Of a DNA stretch of 64,000 bases, positions 56,249 to 64,000 are shown piece by piece. This DNA comes from Aurelia coerulea (Eukaryota > Cnidaria > Scyphozoa > Semaeostomeae > Ulmaridae). Both the position numbers and the translations under genes were made by a program. How positions within the stretch are numbered: the stretch's first letter is position 1; every line of letters begins with the position of its first letter. The DNA lies in assembly GCA_039566865.1 (NCBI GenBank), contig CM076952.1, positions 13,350,501 to 13,414,500 of the forward strand, read 5' to 3'. Under the pieces are notes generated by a model. That model did no database searches, was not told the origin of the DNA, and was given only the letters and a program-made list of their open reading frames with translations.

Positions 56249-58072
56249 TTGGAACGTTTGGAGAATACTCATCCAGGTGCCAAAGCAGAGATAGAAGAAA
56301 GGGGTTTATCTGTCAGACGCAATACCTTGGGAGTTGGCCAAGCAGTTGACCTTGCTGGTGAACAAAGTTATATGAAGAGTGCGAAAACTGCTGGTGAAAT
56401 AACCCAATTTGCCACAAAGGAAACCACTGTTGCAAAATGGGCCATGAACAGATCTTTCCAAGCCAGATTTGCTGAAACATTGATTGAAATCAGTGGTCTC
56501 TCTAATACGACATCATGCCCCCGCAAATGTCTCCGTCCAAGCGAAATCATAAAGTCAAACAAGATGGTAGAGAATATAATGAATGTTTTGACAACGCAGT
56601 TCCTGAATCCCTTTCAACAGGACATCGACAAGTCAAAATTGTACAACTTGGTTTCTGGCTGCCCTGTAGAAGATGAAATTTGTGAGAGCCTCCTGAGTCT
56701 GGAAGAAGACGGCATTGATCTCATGAAATCTTTTGAAAAGCGTCTCACCGCTGATCCACCAACAGAGGCATTTTTCGACCCTATAAAGCGAAAGAAGTGG
56801 AAATCTTGGAAAGACGCGGCAAAGAAGGTAATCGTGAAGAAGGATGGGAAGGAGAAAGAATTGGCCTTCCAAAGGGACATTCTTGGAATATTGGTTGCAC
56901 GTTCATACCAGTACAACTCTGGCATTGACATAGATGCAGTACTGTGTTATCCACTAGCTCCAGTCTCTATCCCACTTAGCACACCTGATGGTTCAATGAG
57001 AAAAACAGTTAAGAGCAAACTCTTCACGGCCGCAATGAATGATCTACACGTTGTAACAAAGGACAATCTACCTGGTCCTTACAAGCTCAACACATGTTTT
57101 CTCGACGTAGCTGCTGCAGTTCGAAGTATCGTAGGGAAACCTGACACCATAAGGGAGTTAGCAATGAGAATAGTGGACGCAGTTCCTTCTCAGTACAAGA
57201 CAGTATATATTGCATGTGACACATACGAGGAAGACAGCATCAAGGGCAACGAAATAGGGGAACAAGCAATTGATATTTCTTGAGAAGCCCAGACATGAAG
57301 GTGCCATATGATTTTGCGAGTTTTCTTTGTAATGGAAGAAACAAGGAAATGCTTTTCAATCTAATTCAGCAGTCCACGGAAGAAAGCAATTCTATCTTGA
57401 AAGACAGGACTGTGTATTTTTCTAACAAACGAGAATACACAATGATCACAGAAGCTCAAGCAACAGTTGCTCCTGAGTTAGCATGCGCTGCCAGCATTTC
57501 GCAAGGTGACTTTGTTATGATTCGATCCCCATCTGGTGACATTGACATCCTCACGTTATTTGTTACACATAATTTCGGGAATAAGAAAGTATATTAGATA
57601 ACGGGACAGGCAAAAACAGAAAGATCATCGAGGATACGTCATCACAGTTGTCAGAAGAGGAAAAGAAAGCACTTGTAGGGTTGCATGCATTTTCAGGAAC
57701 GACTATTTGTGATCCTTTTTTCGCCAGGGCAAATGTGCATGTTGGAAAGCACTCTTGAAGAGAAGAGAATTCGTAGAAGTATTTGGAAAGCTGGGAATGG
57801 AGAATGAGGTCACTCAAAGCTAATTGGAGGAGTTAGAGACGTTTGTGTGCTGCCTTTATGGATTCCCGAGGCTGTCAAATGTCAACGATGTGCGCAAAGC
57901 TATGTTTTGGGAGAAGTTTGAAAAAAAGAAGAAAATAGTAGATCTCAGTCTTCTGCCACCCCTCAAAGAAAATCTACGATATCATATCTTGCGTTCAAAT
58001 TATGTTGCGTACATATTTCGACATGCAGATCAGCTGATTCTTGATGTCATGGACCCTGCAAATCACGGATGA
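56249..58072 (+). pseudogene. Broken gene of an uncharacterised multi-copy family, nuclease-like core
   Basis: Three frames read in order. 56249-57283: LENTHPGAKAEIEERGLSVR, FATKETTVAKWAMNRSFQAR, a central helical part, then DLHVVTKDNLPGPYKLNTCF, LDVAAAVRSIVGKPDTIREL and VYIACDTYEEDSIKGNE. 57280-57597: MKVPYDFASFLCNGRNKEML and MIRSPSGDIDILTLFV. About 57600-57720: EEEKKALVGLHAFSGT. 57824-58072: LETFVCCLYGFPRLSNVNDV and LLPPLKENLRYHILRSNYVA, ending ...NHG at a TGA. From memory this block order occurs in many uncharacterised cnidarian, fish and arthropod proteins. The order LD..VV / CD.Y..SIK / acidic motif / SGDIDIL resembles FEN/XPG-type PIN nucleases (inference); the middle acidic motif (usually near HEEADT) seems deleted here. 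No ATG is evident, so the 5' end is also lost. Confidence 0.72.
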
Positions 58073-58076
58073 AATA

Positions 58077-58959
58077 CCAGGTGCGCCAAAATAAACTATG
58101 CACTTTTAGCAGGCCACGATAAATCGTACACAGGACCGATTTTGAAGATTTATGACTTAATCTTTAGCAGAAAGCCTGAATTAGGTTCCTGGATTTTTGC
58201 AAATTTTTCTGTTTTCATGTTTTAGAGCTACAAGCAAGTTTCTTAAAATTTTCGTTTTCGAGAACACTGAAAACGATAAAAAAATGTTGATCAAATTTTC
58301 TAAAGAATCGACATGAATGGACAAAGAGAAAACTTTTTTCGTGATGATTTGGGATTTAGAAATCGATTAATTGTAAACTGCTGTAAGAGACTTCTTACTA
58401 TCTTGGGAGAAATGTAATTTTATTTTCAAGGATATAAAGAAATGTCTTTTCTTTTGAATTTCATTGAATCTATGCTTTGGTGCAGGTTGTGTTCCTGTGT
58501 CAAGGGGGTTAAAAAGACAAGCGAGGAGGCGTCATGAGACCAGCAAGAATGGAATCTTGCTGCATTTTTGATTTCGTGACGGCTTTTGGGGCGGCACTTT
58601 ATTGTAACTACTACAGAAATTCGCAACAGGCCAATCGTTGAAATAACGCTCGTGCAGAAGTTTACAAAAGCAATTTCCAAATCCCTAAATCACGCTGAAA
58701 ACGTTTTCTCTTTGTTCATTCATGTTGAGTCTTTAGAAAATTTGATCAACGTTTTTCTATCGTTTTCAGTGTTTTCGAAAACTAAAATTTTAAGAAACTC
58801 GCTTCTAGCTCTAAAAACTGAAAACAGAAAAATTTGCAAAAATTCCAGAATCTAATTCAGGCTTTCTGCTAAAGATTAAGTCATAAATCTTCAAAATCGG
58901 TCCAGTGTACGATTTATCGTGGCCTACCAAAAGTGCATAGTTTATTTTGGCGCACCCGG
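58077..58959. mobile_element. MITE-G, 883 bp hairpin element
   Basis: Left CCAGGTGCGCCAAAATAAAC, right ...GTTTATTTTGGCGCACCCGG, with TA duplications (58075-58076, 58960-58961). Inverted homology extends over 300 bp per side. It inserted two codons after the stop of the nuclease-like gene. Another copy starts at 63584. Confidence 0.9.
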
Positions 58960-59004
58960 TAGAGAGCGAAAGATCGTTTGGAGCAATAAGTGTTATCCAC
59001 AGAA

Positions 59005-60168
59005 CGTATTTTTCATTTTGATTTATTTTAACAGGGTTAAATACATTCAGTAAATATAAATTAACTGATTTACAATGTGCCCTGCTTAAAAACATAACTA
59101 ACCTAAATACATGATATTACAAATAAACTTGAAGATCCTACATAAAAGAAAGAAATATATGTAAAAATAAAGGGACTCGGAATCAAACGTATGTGCTGAA
59201 TGTTGAATTAGATTATCAGCCTCTTTGATCTTTCAAAAATGCTTTTAGCCTCGTTTTGAAAGTGGCTAGCGAAGGAGCAGTTTTTATTTCATTGCTCAGC
59301 TGGTTCCAAACAGTAACTCCTCGATACGAAAAGCTCCGCTGCCCATTTGAGGTCTTACAGAGTGGAATCCTGAGGTCAGTACTGGTATTACGTAAGGTCC
59401 GATTGCAAGAATCGGATAATTTGTGAAACATTGACTGCATGTAAGGGGGTGCAAGCCCATTCAAGGCTTTATATACTATACAAGCTGTCTCGAAGTCGAT
59501 CATTTCTTTGACTGTTAACCACCCTAGTTGTGATATTAATGGCAGCGATGATTGATCGAAGGGACTGTTTGTAACGACACGCGCTGCTCGATTTTGCAGC
59601 ATTTGCAATTTTCTTAGTGTGGTATCACCTGCACATCCCCAAACAGAGCAACAATATCTAAAATGCGAGTCTACTATGCTAAAATACATCCTTTGGATGG
59701 TTTCCAACGAGAGATATTTCTTGGAATACTTCAGCATTCCTATTCCTCGTGAAATCTTACCGATAGCAACGTTGATTTGCTCTTTCCAATTTAGTAATGG
59801 ATCAATTTGTACCCCAAGATATTTAATTTTTCCCGTGGATTCAATCTTTTCGTCATTTATTTGAAAGGTGGGAAGATTAGTTGAATCATTGTAATCTAGT
59901 TTTCTGAGGTTGGGTGCGGTCCCAAGGATCATGCTCTGTGTCTTTGCGACATTAAGAGACAGTTTATTTCCCTGTAGCCACGAACAAAGATTCTGAAGAT
60001 CTGAGTTGATAGCATTGCTCAGGTCGGAGATAGATTTCGAGGAATAGGAAATGCTTGTGTCATCTGCATACATTGTGACCTTAGTTCTTTGTAAGGCAAA
60101 CGGCAAGTCATTAATATAGATCAAAAATAGGAGTGGACCAAGGCAAGAGCCCTGAGGCACCCCTGAGG
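59005..60168 (-). mobile_element. CR1-like LINE F, 5'-truncated
   Basis: Minus-strand LINE beginning at GVPQGSCLGP and running to a 3' UTR that ends near 59005. It lies between the body and the acidic C-terminus of the nuclease-like gene. The 3' boundary is approximate. Confidence 0.82.
59216..60168 (-). pseudogene. LINE F ORF2 C-terminal half
   Basis: GVPQGSCLGPLLFLIYINDL, the MYADDTSISY catalytic box, LCSWLQGNKLSLNVAKTQSM, KIKYLGVQIDPLLNWKEQIN, RYCCSVWGCAGDTTLRKLQM, ACIVYKALNGLAPPYMQSMF and the terminal VTVWNQLSNEIKTAPSLATF then KTRLKAFLKDQRG. The frame is intact over about 318 codons, indicating a recent insertion. The Ser-rich residues that extend the frame to 60280 are antisense to the acidic tail at 60169-60296 and are not LINE sequence. 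Confidence 0.9.
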
Positions 60169-60296
60169 TATCAGAGTTACTGCTTGACGATGATGGCAGC
60201 ATTATCAATGCAGATGATGAAGATGATGACAATGGACAGGCAGCTTTTGGCGATGACTTGGATGATGATTTAGAAAACATCAGTGATTTTGAGTGA
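60169..60296 (+). pseudogene. Acidic C-terminus of the nuclease-like gene
   Basis: Plus strand: SELLLDDDGSIINADDEDDD, NGQAAFGDDLDDDLENISDF E then TGA. It lies after the LINE F insertion and before the right TIR, in the orientation of the gene at 56249-58072. The Cys-rich block expected in relatives between the body and this acidic tail is not seen, so a deletion probably accompanied the LINE insertion. Confidence 0.6.
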
Positions 60297-60471
60297 TTGC
60301 TATACCCTGCATTCTATGATTACTGACTGCAAAGATAACTACGAACTGATTTGAATCTGTTAAAGTTTCTGACATTGAGGAAGGTTTTGTTTGGAGTAAC
60401 AGTTGATTTCTTCTTATTTTTATTCTACGACTAGGATGCTTTCTAAAATGATAAAAAATGAGCCATTTCAA

Positions 60472-60747
60472 CGAATACGAGGCTTCTAATGAAATCGAGG
60501 TTGGAAAAATTTGGTTGCAAAGATAGCTTATAACAAGATTTAGTTTATCAGCAGCCTTAAACTCGTTGGAATAGTATTATACATGGTTGCACGAAAACGA
60601 GGCTTTAAGCTGCAATCGAGGCCAAACGCCCCCCTAAGTTCCTGTATAACACAGATTTTCGGAATCAGCACCCCAAAATTGACCTAAAAATATCTATCTG
60701 GTAATTTCCAAGTCGGATGACGTTACCCTCTCTCTCCTCCCGGTCTA
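60472..60747 (-). repeat. Right terminal inverted repeat of the 5.16-kb element
   Basis: Inverted partner of 55585-55895, diverged by scattered substitutions and one ~35-bp indel. Confidence 0.9.
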
Positions 60748-61041
60748 TTATCATTTGGTTATCATTTGTCTTTGTTTTGAATAAAACGTTTTTAGTTTCT
60801 TTGTTTTTTGTGGGGGAGGGGGAGGGCTCTCTTTCCATTAATTAATCTACTTAGAGAGCTCATCCATAGTCAATCAATCTTAAATACAATCATGAAACGT
60901 ATCTTTTATATTAATCTTAGTGTGTTCGATTTTAATTGTAAATGTTATTATGTAAATTGGCCGTAGAGTATTTTATGTAGAATTGTATTTAGAATTGATT
61001 GATTGGTGATGAATGAAACTGAAACTGAAACTGAAACTGAT
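60748..61041 (+). mobile_element. 3' end of LINE E
   Basis: Continuation of LINE E after the 5.16-kb insertion: last codons (HLVIICLCFE then TAA), the conserved hairpin (60824-60863), and a GAAACT repeat tail (61012-61041) like that of LINE C. Confidence 0.8.
60824..60863 (+). promoter_or_regulatory. Conserved LINE 3' UTR hairpin (LINE E)
   Basis: GGGCTCTCTTTCCATTAATT ... ACTTAGAGAGCTCATCC, third copy of the hairpin at 21575-21614. Confidence 0.55.
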
Positions 61042-61173
61042 CATTCAATGTATGCGATTTCTATGATTCTATCGATGGGGTTCAACGCAGCAGCTCTTGT
61101 GAGACCATGATTCGATTTTGATTCGATATGAGATGAAAACCATGGAATTCTTATCGGGTGATTGATTGGTTAC

Positions 61174-61229
61174 CTCTGATTTTGGATGTCGTCTTCTTGA
61201 TGAGAAGTTCACCATCGGAATCCTCCATA
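61174..61229 (-). CDS. Candidate small exon, unidentified modular gene
   Basis: Minus strand acceptor AGCTTTAAACAG and donor GTAACC bound 56 nt reading MEDSDGELLIKKTTSKIR with one-base overhangs at both ends. Acidic-then-basic. May belong with the exon at 61483-61545, though phases do not join directly. Confidence 0.35.
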
Positions 61230-61482
61230 CTGTTTAAAGCTGGAATGTTATGCTGTCAACTGGTACTGGCAAAGAAACTTGACGATACGATACAAGAGCT
61301 CTATGAAAACACGTCTGCACTCTGTGATTCTCTATGCGCACTACACCCTGCAACAATTCTTTCAATAAAGCTTTACTGTTTGTATTGTTAAAGCTATGCT
61401 TAAACAAATTCGTATCTACTTTACATTGTCAAAGAAATAGTCATACACACTTAAGCCATATTCATATAGAGTTTGCACTTAC

Positions 61483-61545
61483 CTCATAAGGCATGCCATC
61501 TTCTATATATTCGCATATATCTTTAAATAAACAGCAATACATTGC
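61483..61545 (-). CDS. Candidate exon, unidentified modular gene
   Basis: Minus strand acceptor CTCCTTTTAG and an excellent donor GAG|GTAAGTGC bound 63 nt in phase 0 reading AMYCCLFKDICEYIEDGMPY E. The start resembles AKWLFKDI of the exon at 31101-31251. Confidence 0.5.
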
Positions 61546-61661
61546 CTAAAAGGAGACGAAGAATCAGATGCCTCACTCTTGTACATCATCAAACAACTTT
61601 TTCCAAGCTGTCATGCATTCAAATCATTCATTTAAACGACTATCTGCCCGAAAGCAGTAAA

Positions 61662-61742
61662 GGTGAATTTCCAGTCAGTGGAATTTTCCGAGCGGACGGA
61701 AATTACCCGCGCGGAAAATTCAACTGACTGGAAAGTAGCCTT
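61662..61742. repeat. Short inverted repeat
   Basis: GGTGAATTTCCAGTCAGTGG ... CAACTGACTGGAAAGTAGCC with GGAATTTTCCG / CGCGGAAAATTC inside: an ~80-bp imperfect palindrome, possibly a tiny MITE. Confidence 0.55.
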
Positions 61743-61745
61743 TGC

Positions 61746-62457
61746 AGAGAACTGTTGTTCCATCACAACAACTTTTACGCGGTCTACAATTCACCGGTAA
61801 ATTTGTCACGGATCCTAGCTGCACCGGAACGGTAGAAGGGGTCCTGCTCCTCTTTTGGACAGATGTGTGTAGGTGGAATATGGCGATTATTGGTTACCTG
61901 TCGTTATGCACTACAACCTTTTGTCAAATAAAACAAATTGAATGCATCAAAGCTATATAATGTTTTGTCGTATATAGCAAAGGATGGACACAAGATGGTC
62001 AGTTTGTGGTAATAATGACATAACGATGGGAAATAAATCTGATTTCCTAGAATATGCTAGATCATGACTAGCAATCATGATAATTCACACAACCCCATAT
62101 GACTTCTTCTTTGCTGAATTCCTTGCAGAGTGATTTGGTTACCGTTAATCCTATATCAAGCTGAGCATATTGATTAATACCTAATTGGAAAAATCCTACA
62201 AAAGTATCAAAATCCCGAAAGTCTAAAATATTTTCATCTTAAAACGTTATGTGCAAACTTTTGAAGACATTTACCCTTTCTGTATGTTTGTTACAACAAT
62301 GAAATTGGAGCCCTTTATCGAGGCGGCGCTTAATGAAGAAATATTTTGTGGGAAATGCGCCCATAATTTTTGTATATAACTGGGCCAAAGTTGCACAAGA
62401 GGCCGCTGATAAAGCTGTGCTCACCAGCTGTTTTGTTAATGAAAGTCAATATATTAC
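61746..62457. other. No gene recognised
   Basis: Presumed intronic or intergenic sequence between exon candidates; only short frames without splice support. Confidence 0.4.
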
Positions 62458-62541
62458 CTTTCAATTTGAGCAACTCTTGAACAGTCTTGTAAATATTGTC
62501 TACGTTCGTATGCATTTCTAAATCGAGTTCTAAAGTGCAGT
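62458..62541 (-). CDS. Candidate exon, unidentified modular gene
   Basis: Minus strand, 84 nt from an AG at 62542-62543 to a GTAATA donor, reading CTLELDLEMHTNVDNIYKTV QELLKLK with phase 1 at both ends. Resembles LNTEMH..NIDWLSNLFEVL at 31 kb. The acceptor lacks a strong pyrimidine tract; an alternative acceptor lies 31 bp further in. Confidence 0.4.
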
Positions 62542-63288
62542 CTGATCATTGCTTTTTCTTCCGGATCATTTTTAGAAGAAAAATACCCAATTAATATTTT
62601 CTTAATCGTAAATCGCTATCGCTTGGTAGTATTGTAAAGTAGTTCGTATGTAGTGTAGTGTTGTAAACATGTAATTGGAATGCGAAAAAAAACGCAGCTT
62701 GCGTTGCGTTGTCAGCCTATGGCAGGTTTTAACAGTAATAAAAACTGACACTGAAAACGAGTCAACTTTTATCTGAAAGTATAATTGCTTCAAATTGTTT
62801 CTTATTTTTCCCAAATTAGAATGATAAAACATTAAATTTTCTGGCTAAATTTTTTTACTAAAATCTAGAATATATGTTTGAGACATATGTTTGGAAGACT
62901 ATAAGCTTTGAGGAACATGTTTGGAAGATAGCTAAAAAATGAGCAGAAAACTTCGGAATGTGTGTTTATTGGTTTATTGGCTTGCACGCCATTATACCTG
63001 ATCTTGTAAGTTGACGAATTCATACTTTCAAAAATTGGTTTGTTAAGAACAGTCACCTTGTTATCTTTTGGATTGTTTCAACTTGCCCCAGTGGCTGTTA
63101 CAACTTGCCCTGTCATCAGGGGATATTTCAGTACACCAATCACAATTTGAATTTCCAATTTACAAAAGGCATAAAATCTCCAGGAATGAAAGGTAGCTTA
63201 TGTCCTCTAGCATATCATCAACCATAGACATTGGTAGTATTACAAATAATCTGCCCAACATTGTTACAACTAGTAACCCTGTACCTAC
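62542..63288. other. No gene recognised
   Basis: AT-rich, probably intron between the candidate exons at 62458-62541 and 63289-63384. Around 62870-62930 ATGTTTGGAAGA recurs several times. Confidence 0.4.
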
Positions 63289-63384
63289 TTTCTTGGGCTC
63301 TGATTCCAACTCGATTGGAATTTCATAAATATATTCTGAATGTAAATCAGCTGTGCTTCCGTCATCTATGCAACGCAGACGCAC
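63289..63384 (-). CDS. Candidate exon, unidentified modular gene
   Basis: Minus strand acceptor TTTTTCTTTATACAG and donor GTAGGT bound 96 nt in phase 0: VRLRCIDDGSTADLHSEYIY EIPIELESEPKK. Resembles IRILEKCVIDGSKTDVVDLY in the exon at 31101-31251. Good splice signals and protein-like composition; family not recognised. Confidence 0.5.
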
Positions 63385-63583
63385 CTGTATAAAGAAAAAG
63401 TCGTAAATTATTTCGATGCTGGACTTTTGATGCAGAAGATTCCAAAAGTAAATCAACTTGCTTCATTGACTGATCTCATCTTTTAAAAAAGAAGAATAAA
63501 TTTCAGATCTAAACTTAGATACTGACATCGAGATAGATACAGTTTGCACCCTCCCCTCTGGTACCCAGGGTACACCGAAGCTA

Positions 63584-64000
63584 CCGGGTGCGCCAAAATA
63601 AACTATGCATTTTTGGCAGGCCACGATAAATCGCACACTGTACCGATGTTGAAGAAGCATGACTTAATCTTTAGCAGAAAGCCTGAATTAGATTCTATGA
63701 TTTTTTACACATTTTTCCGTTTTCACTTTTTAGAGCTACAAGCGAGTTTCTTAAAATTTTCGTTTTCGAAAATACTGAAAGCCATGAAAAAATATTGATC
63801 AAATTTTCTAAAGAATCAACATGAATGGACAAAGTTTTCAGTGGACAAACGTTTTCAGCGTAATTTGGAGATTTAGAAATTGATGATTGTAAACTTTTGC
63901 ACGAGCGTTATTTCAACGATTGGCCTGTTGCGAAATTCTGTAGTAGTTACAATAACGTACCGCCCCAAAAGCCGTCACAAAATCAAAAATGTAACAAGAT
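63584..64000 (+). mobile_element. MITE-G, second copy, cut by the window end
   Basis: Begins CCGGGTGCGCCAAAATAAAC after a TA (63582-63583) and follows the sequence of the copy at 58077-58959 with scattered differences to the window end. About half the element is visible. Confidence 0.88.

Larger units (their letters stand above)
55585..60747 (+). mobile_element. 5.16-kb TIR element carrying a nuclease-like gene
   Basis: Ends TAGACCGGGAGGAGAGAGAG and its reverse complement, with TTA on both sides (55582-55584, 60748-60750). Terminal inverted repeats of roughly 280-310 bp (55585-55895, 60472-60747). It interrupts the C-terminal codons and 3' UTR of LINE E, which read through once the element and one TTA are removed. 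Inside on the plus strand is one decayed gene (56249-58072, with its acidic C-terminus at 60169-60296), itself interrupted by a MITE and a minus-strand LINE. No known transposase was found; the gene is the only candidate for a mobility protein. A 3-bp TTA duplication is used by PIF/Harbinger elements, but the TIR is not typical of them. Confidence 0.85.

Noticed and set aside
60169..60280. Ser-rich N-terminus of the minus-strand LINE F protein
   Set aside because: It is antisense to an acidic Asp-rich tail on the plus strand; LINE similarity begins only at GVPQGS.

Overview
The window looks like a repeat-saturated piece of a metazoan nuclear genome, most likely a cnidarian or similar marine invertebrate. 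The evidence is AT-rich DNA with GT-AG splice signals, a DEG/ENaC channel gene, a P2X7-ballast-type zinc domain, and a mix of CR1/L2-like LINEs, a Ty3/gypsy element, a Penelope-like element (PLE) with a GIY-YIG domain, a DIRS-like tyrosine-recombinase retroelement and many MITEs. The species assignment is inference. No bacterial gene organisation, rRNA or CRISPR array was seen.

Layout. 1-4.1 kb: a foldback element with two 1.07-kb near-identical inverted arms ending in 63-bp tandem repeats. 4.5-5.0 kb: LINE remnant. 7.26-8.81 kb: the best host gene, a complete intronless-looking DEG/ENaC channel. 9.6-17.3 kb: isolated minus-strand exon candidates, LINE fragments and four MITEs. 19.1-21.9 kb: a 5'-truncated LINE sitting in the LTR of a minus-strand gypsy element, whose pol is itself split by a 6.5-kb insertion (23.6-30.1 kb). 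31-37.6 kb: a G-hairpin MITE, then a CR1-like LINE interrupted by a hairpin MITE and by an L2-like LINE. 37.8-45.2 kb: two PLE copies head to head as a giant palindrome; one arm carries a second foldback element with a 6-bp target duplication and 21-bp tandem repeats. 45.2-47.2 kb: a 5'-truncated DIRS-like element abutting the PLE, followed by a 23-bp-like minisatellite. 48.7-50.8 kb: two convergent, spliced-looking gene pieces. 51-55 kb: LINE, a Cys-rich gene, palindromic and AT-rich repeats. 55.6-60.7 kb: a 5.16-kb element with ~0.3-kb terminal inverted repeats and a TTA target duplication, inserted in a LINE; it carries a broken gene of a multi-copy, uncharacterised metazoan family with a possible FEN/PIN-like nuclease core. 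61-63.4 kb: minus-strand exon candidates of an unidentified, apparently modular gene. 63.6 kb to the end: start of another MITE.

How it fits together: almost all coding capacity belongs to retroelements that are truncated, frameshifted or nested in one another, so the window is mainly a record of successive insertions. The order of several insertions can be read directly. The host contribution is the DEG/ENaC gene plus scattered exons, probably from genes with very long introns. The strongest candidates for something undescribed are the 5.16-kb TIR element with its nuclease-like gene, the two foldback elements with satellite-like ends, and the asymmetric PLE palindrome.
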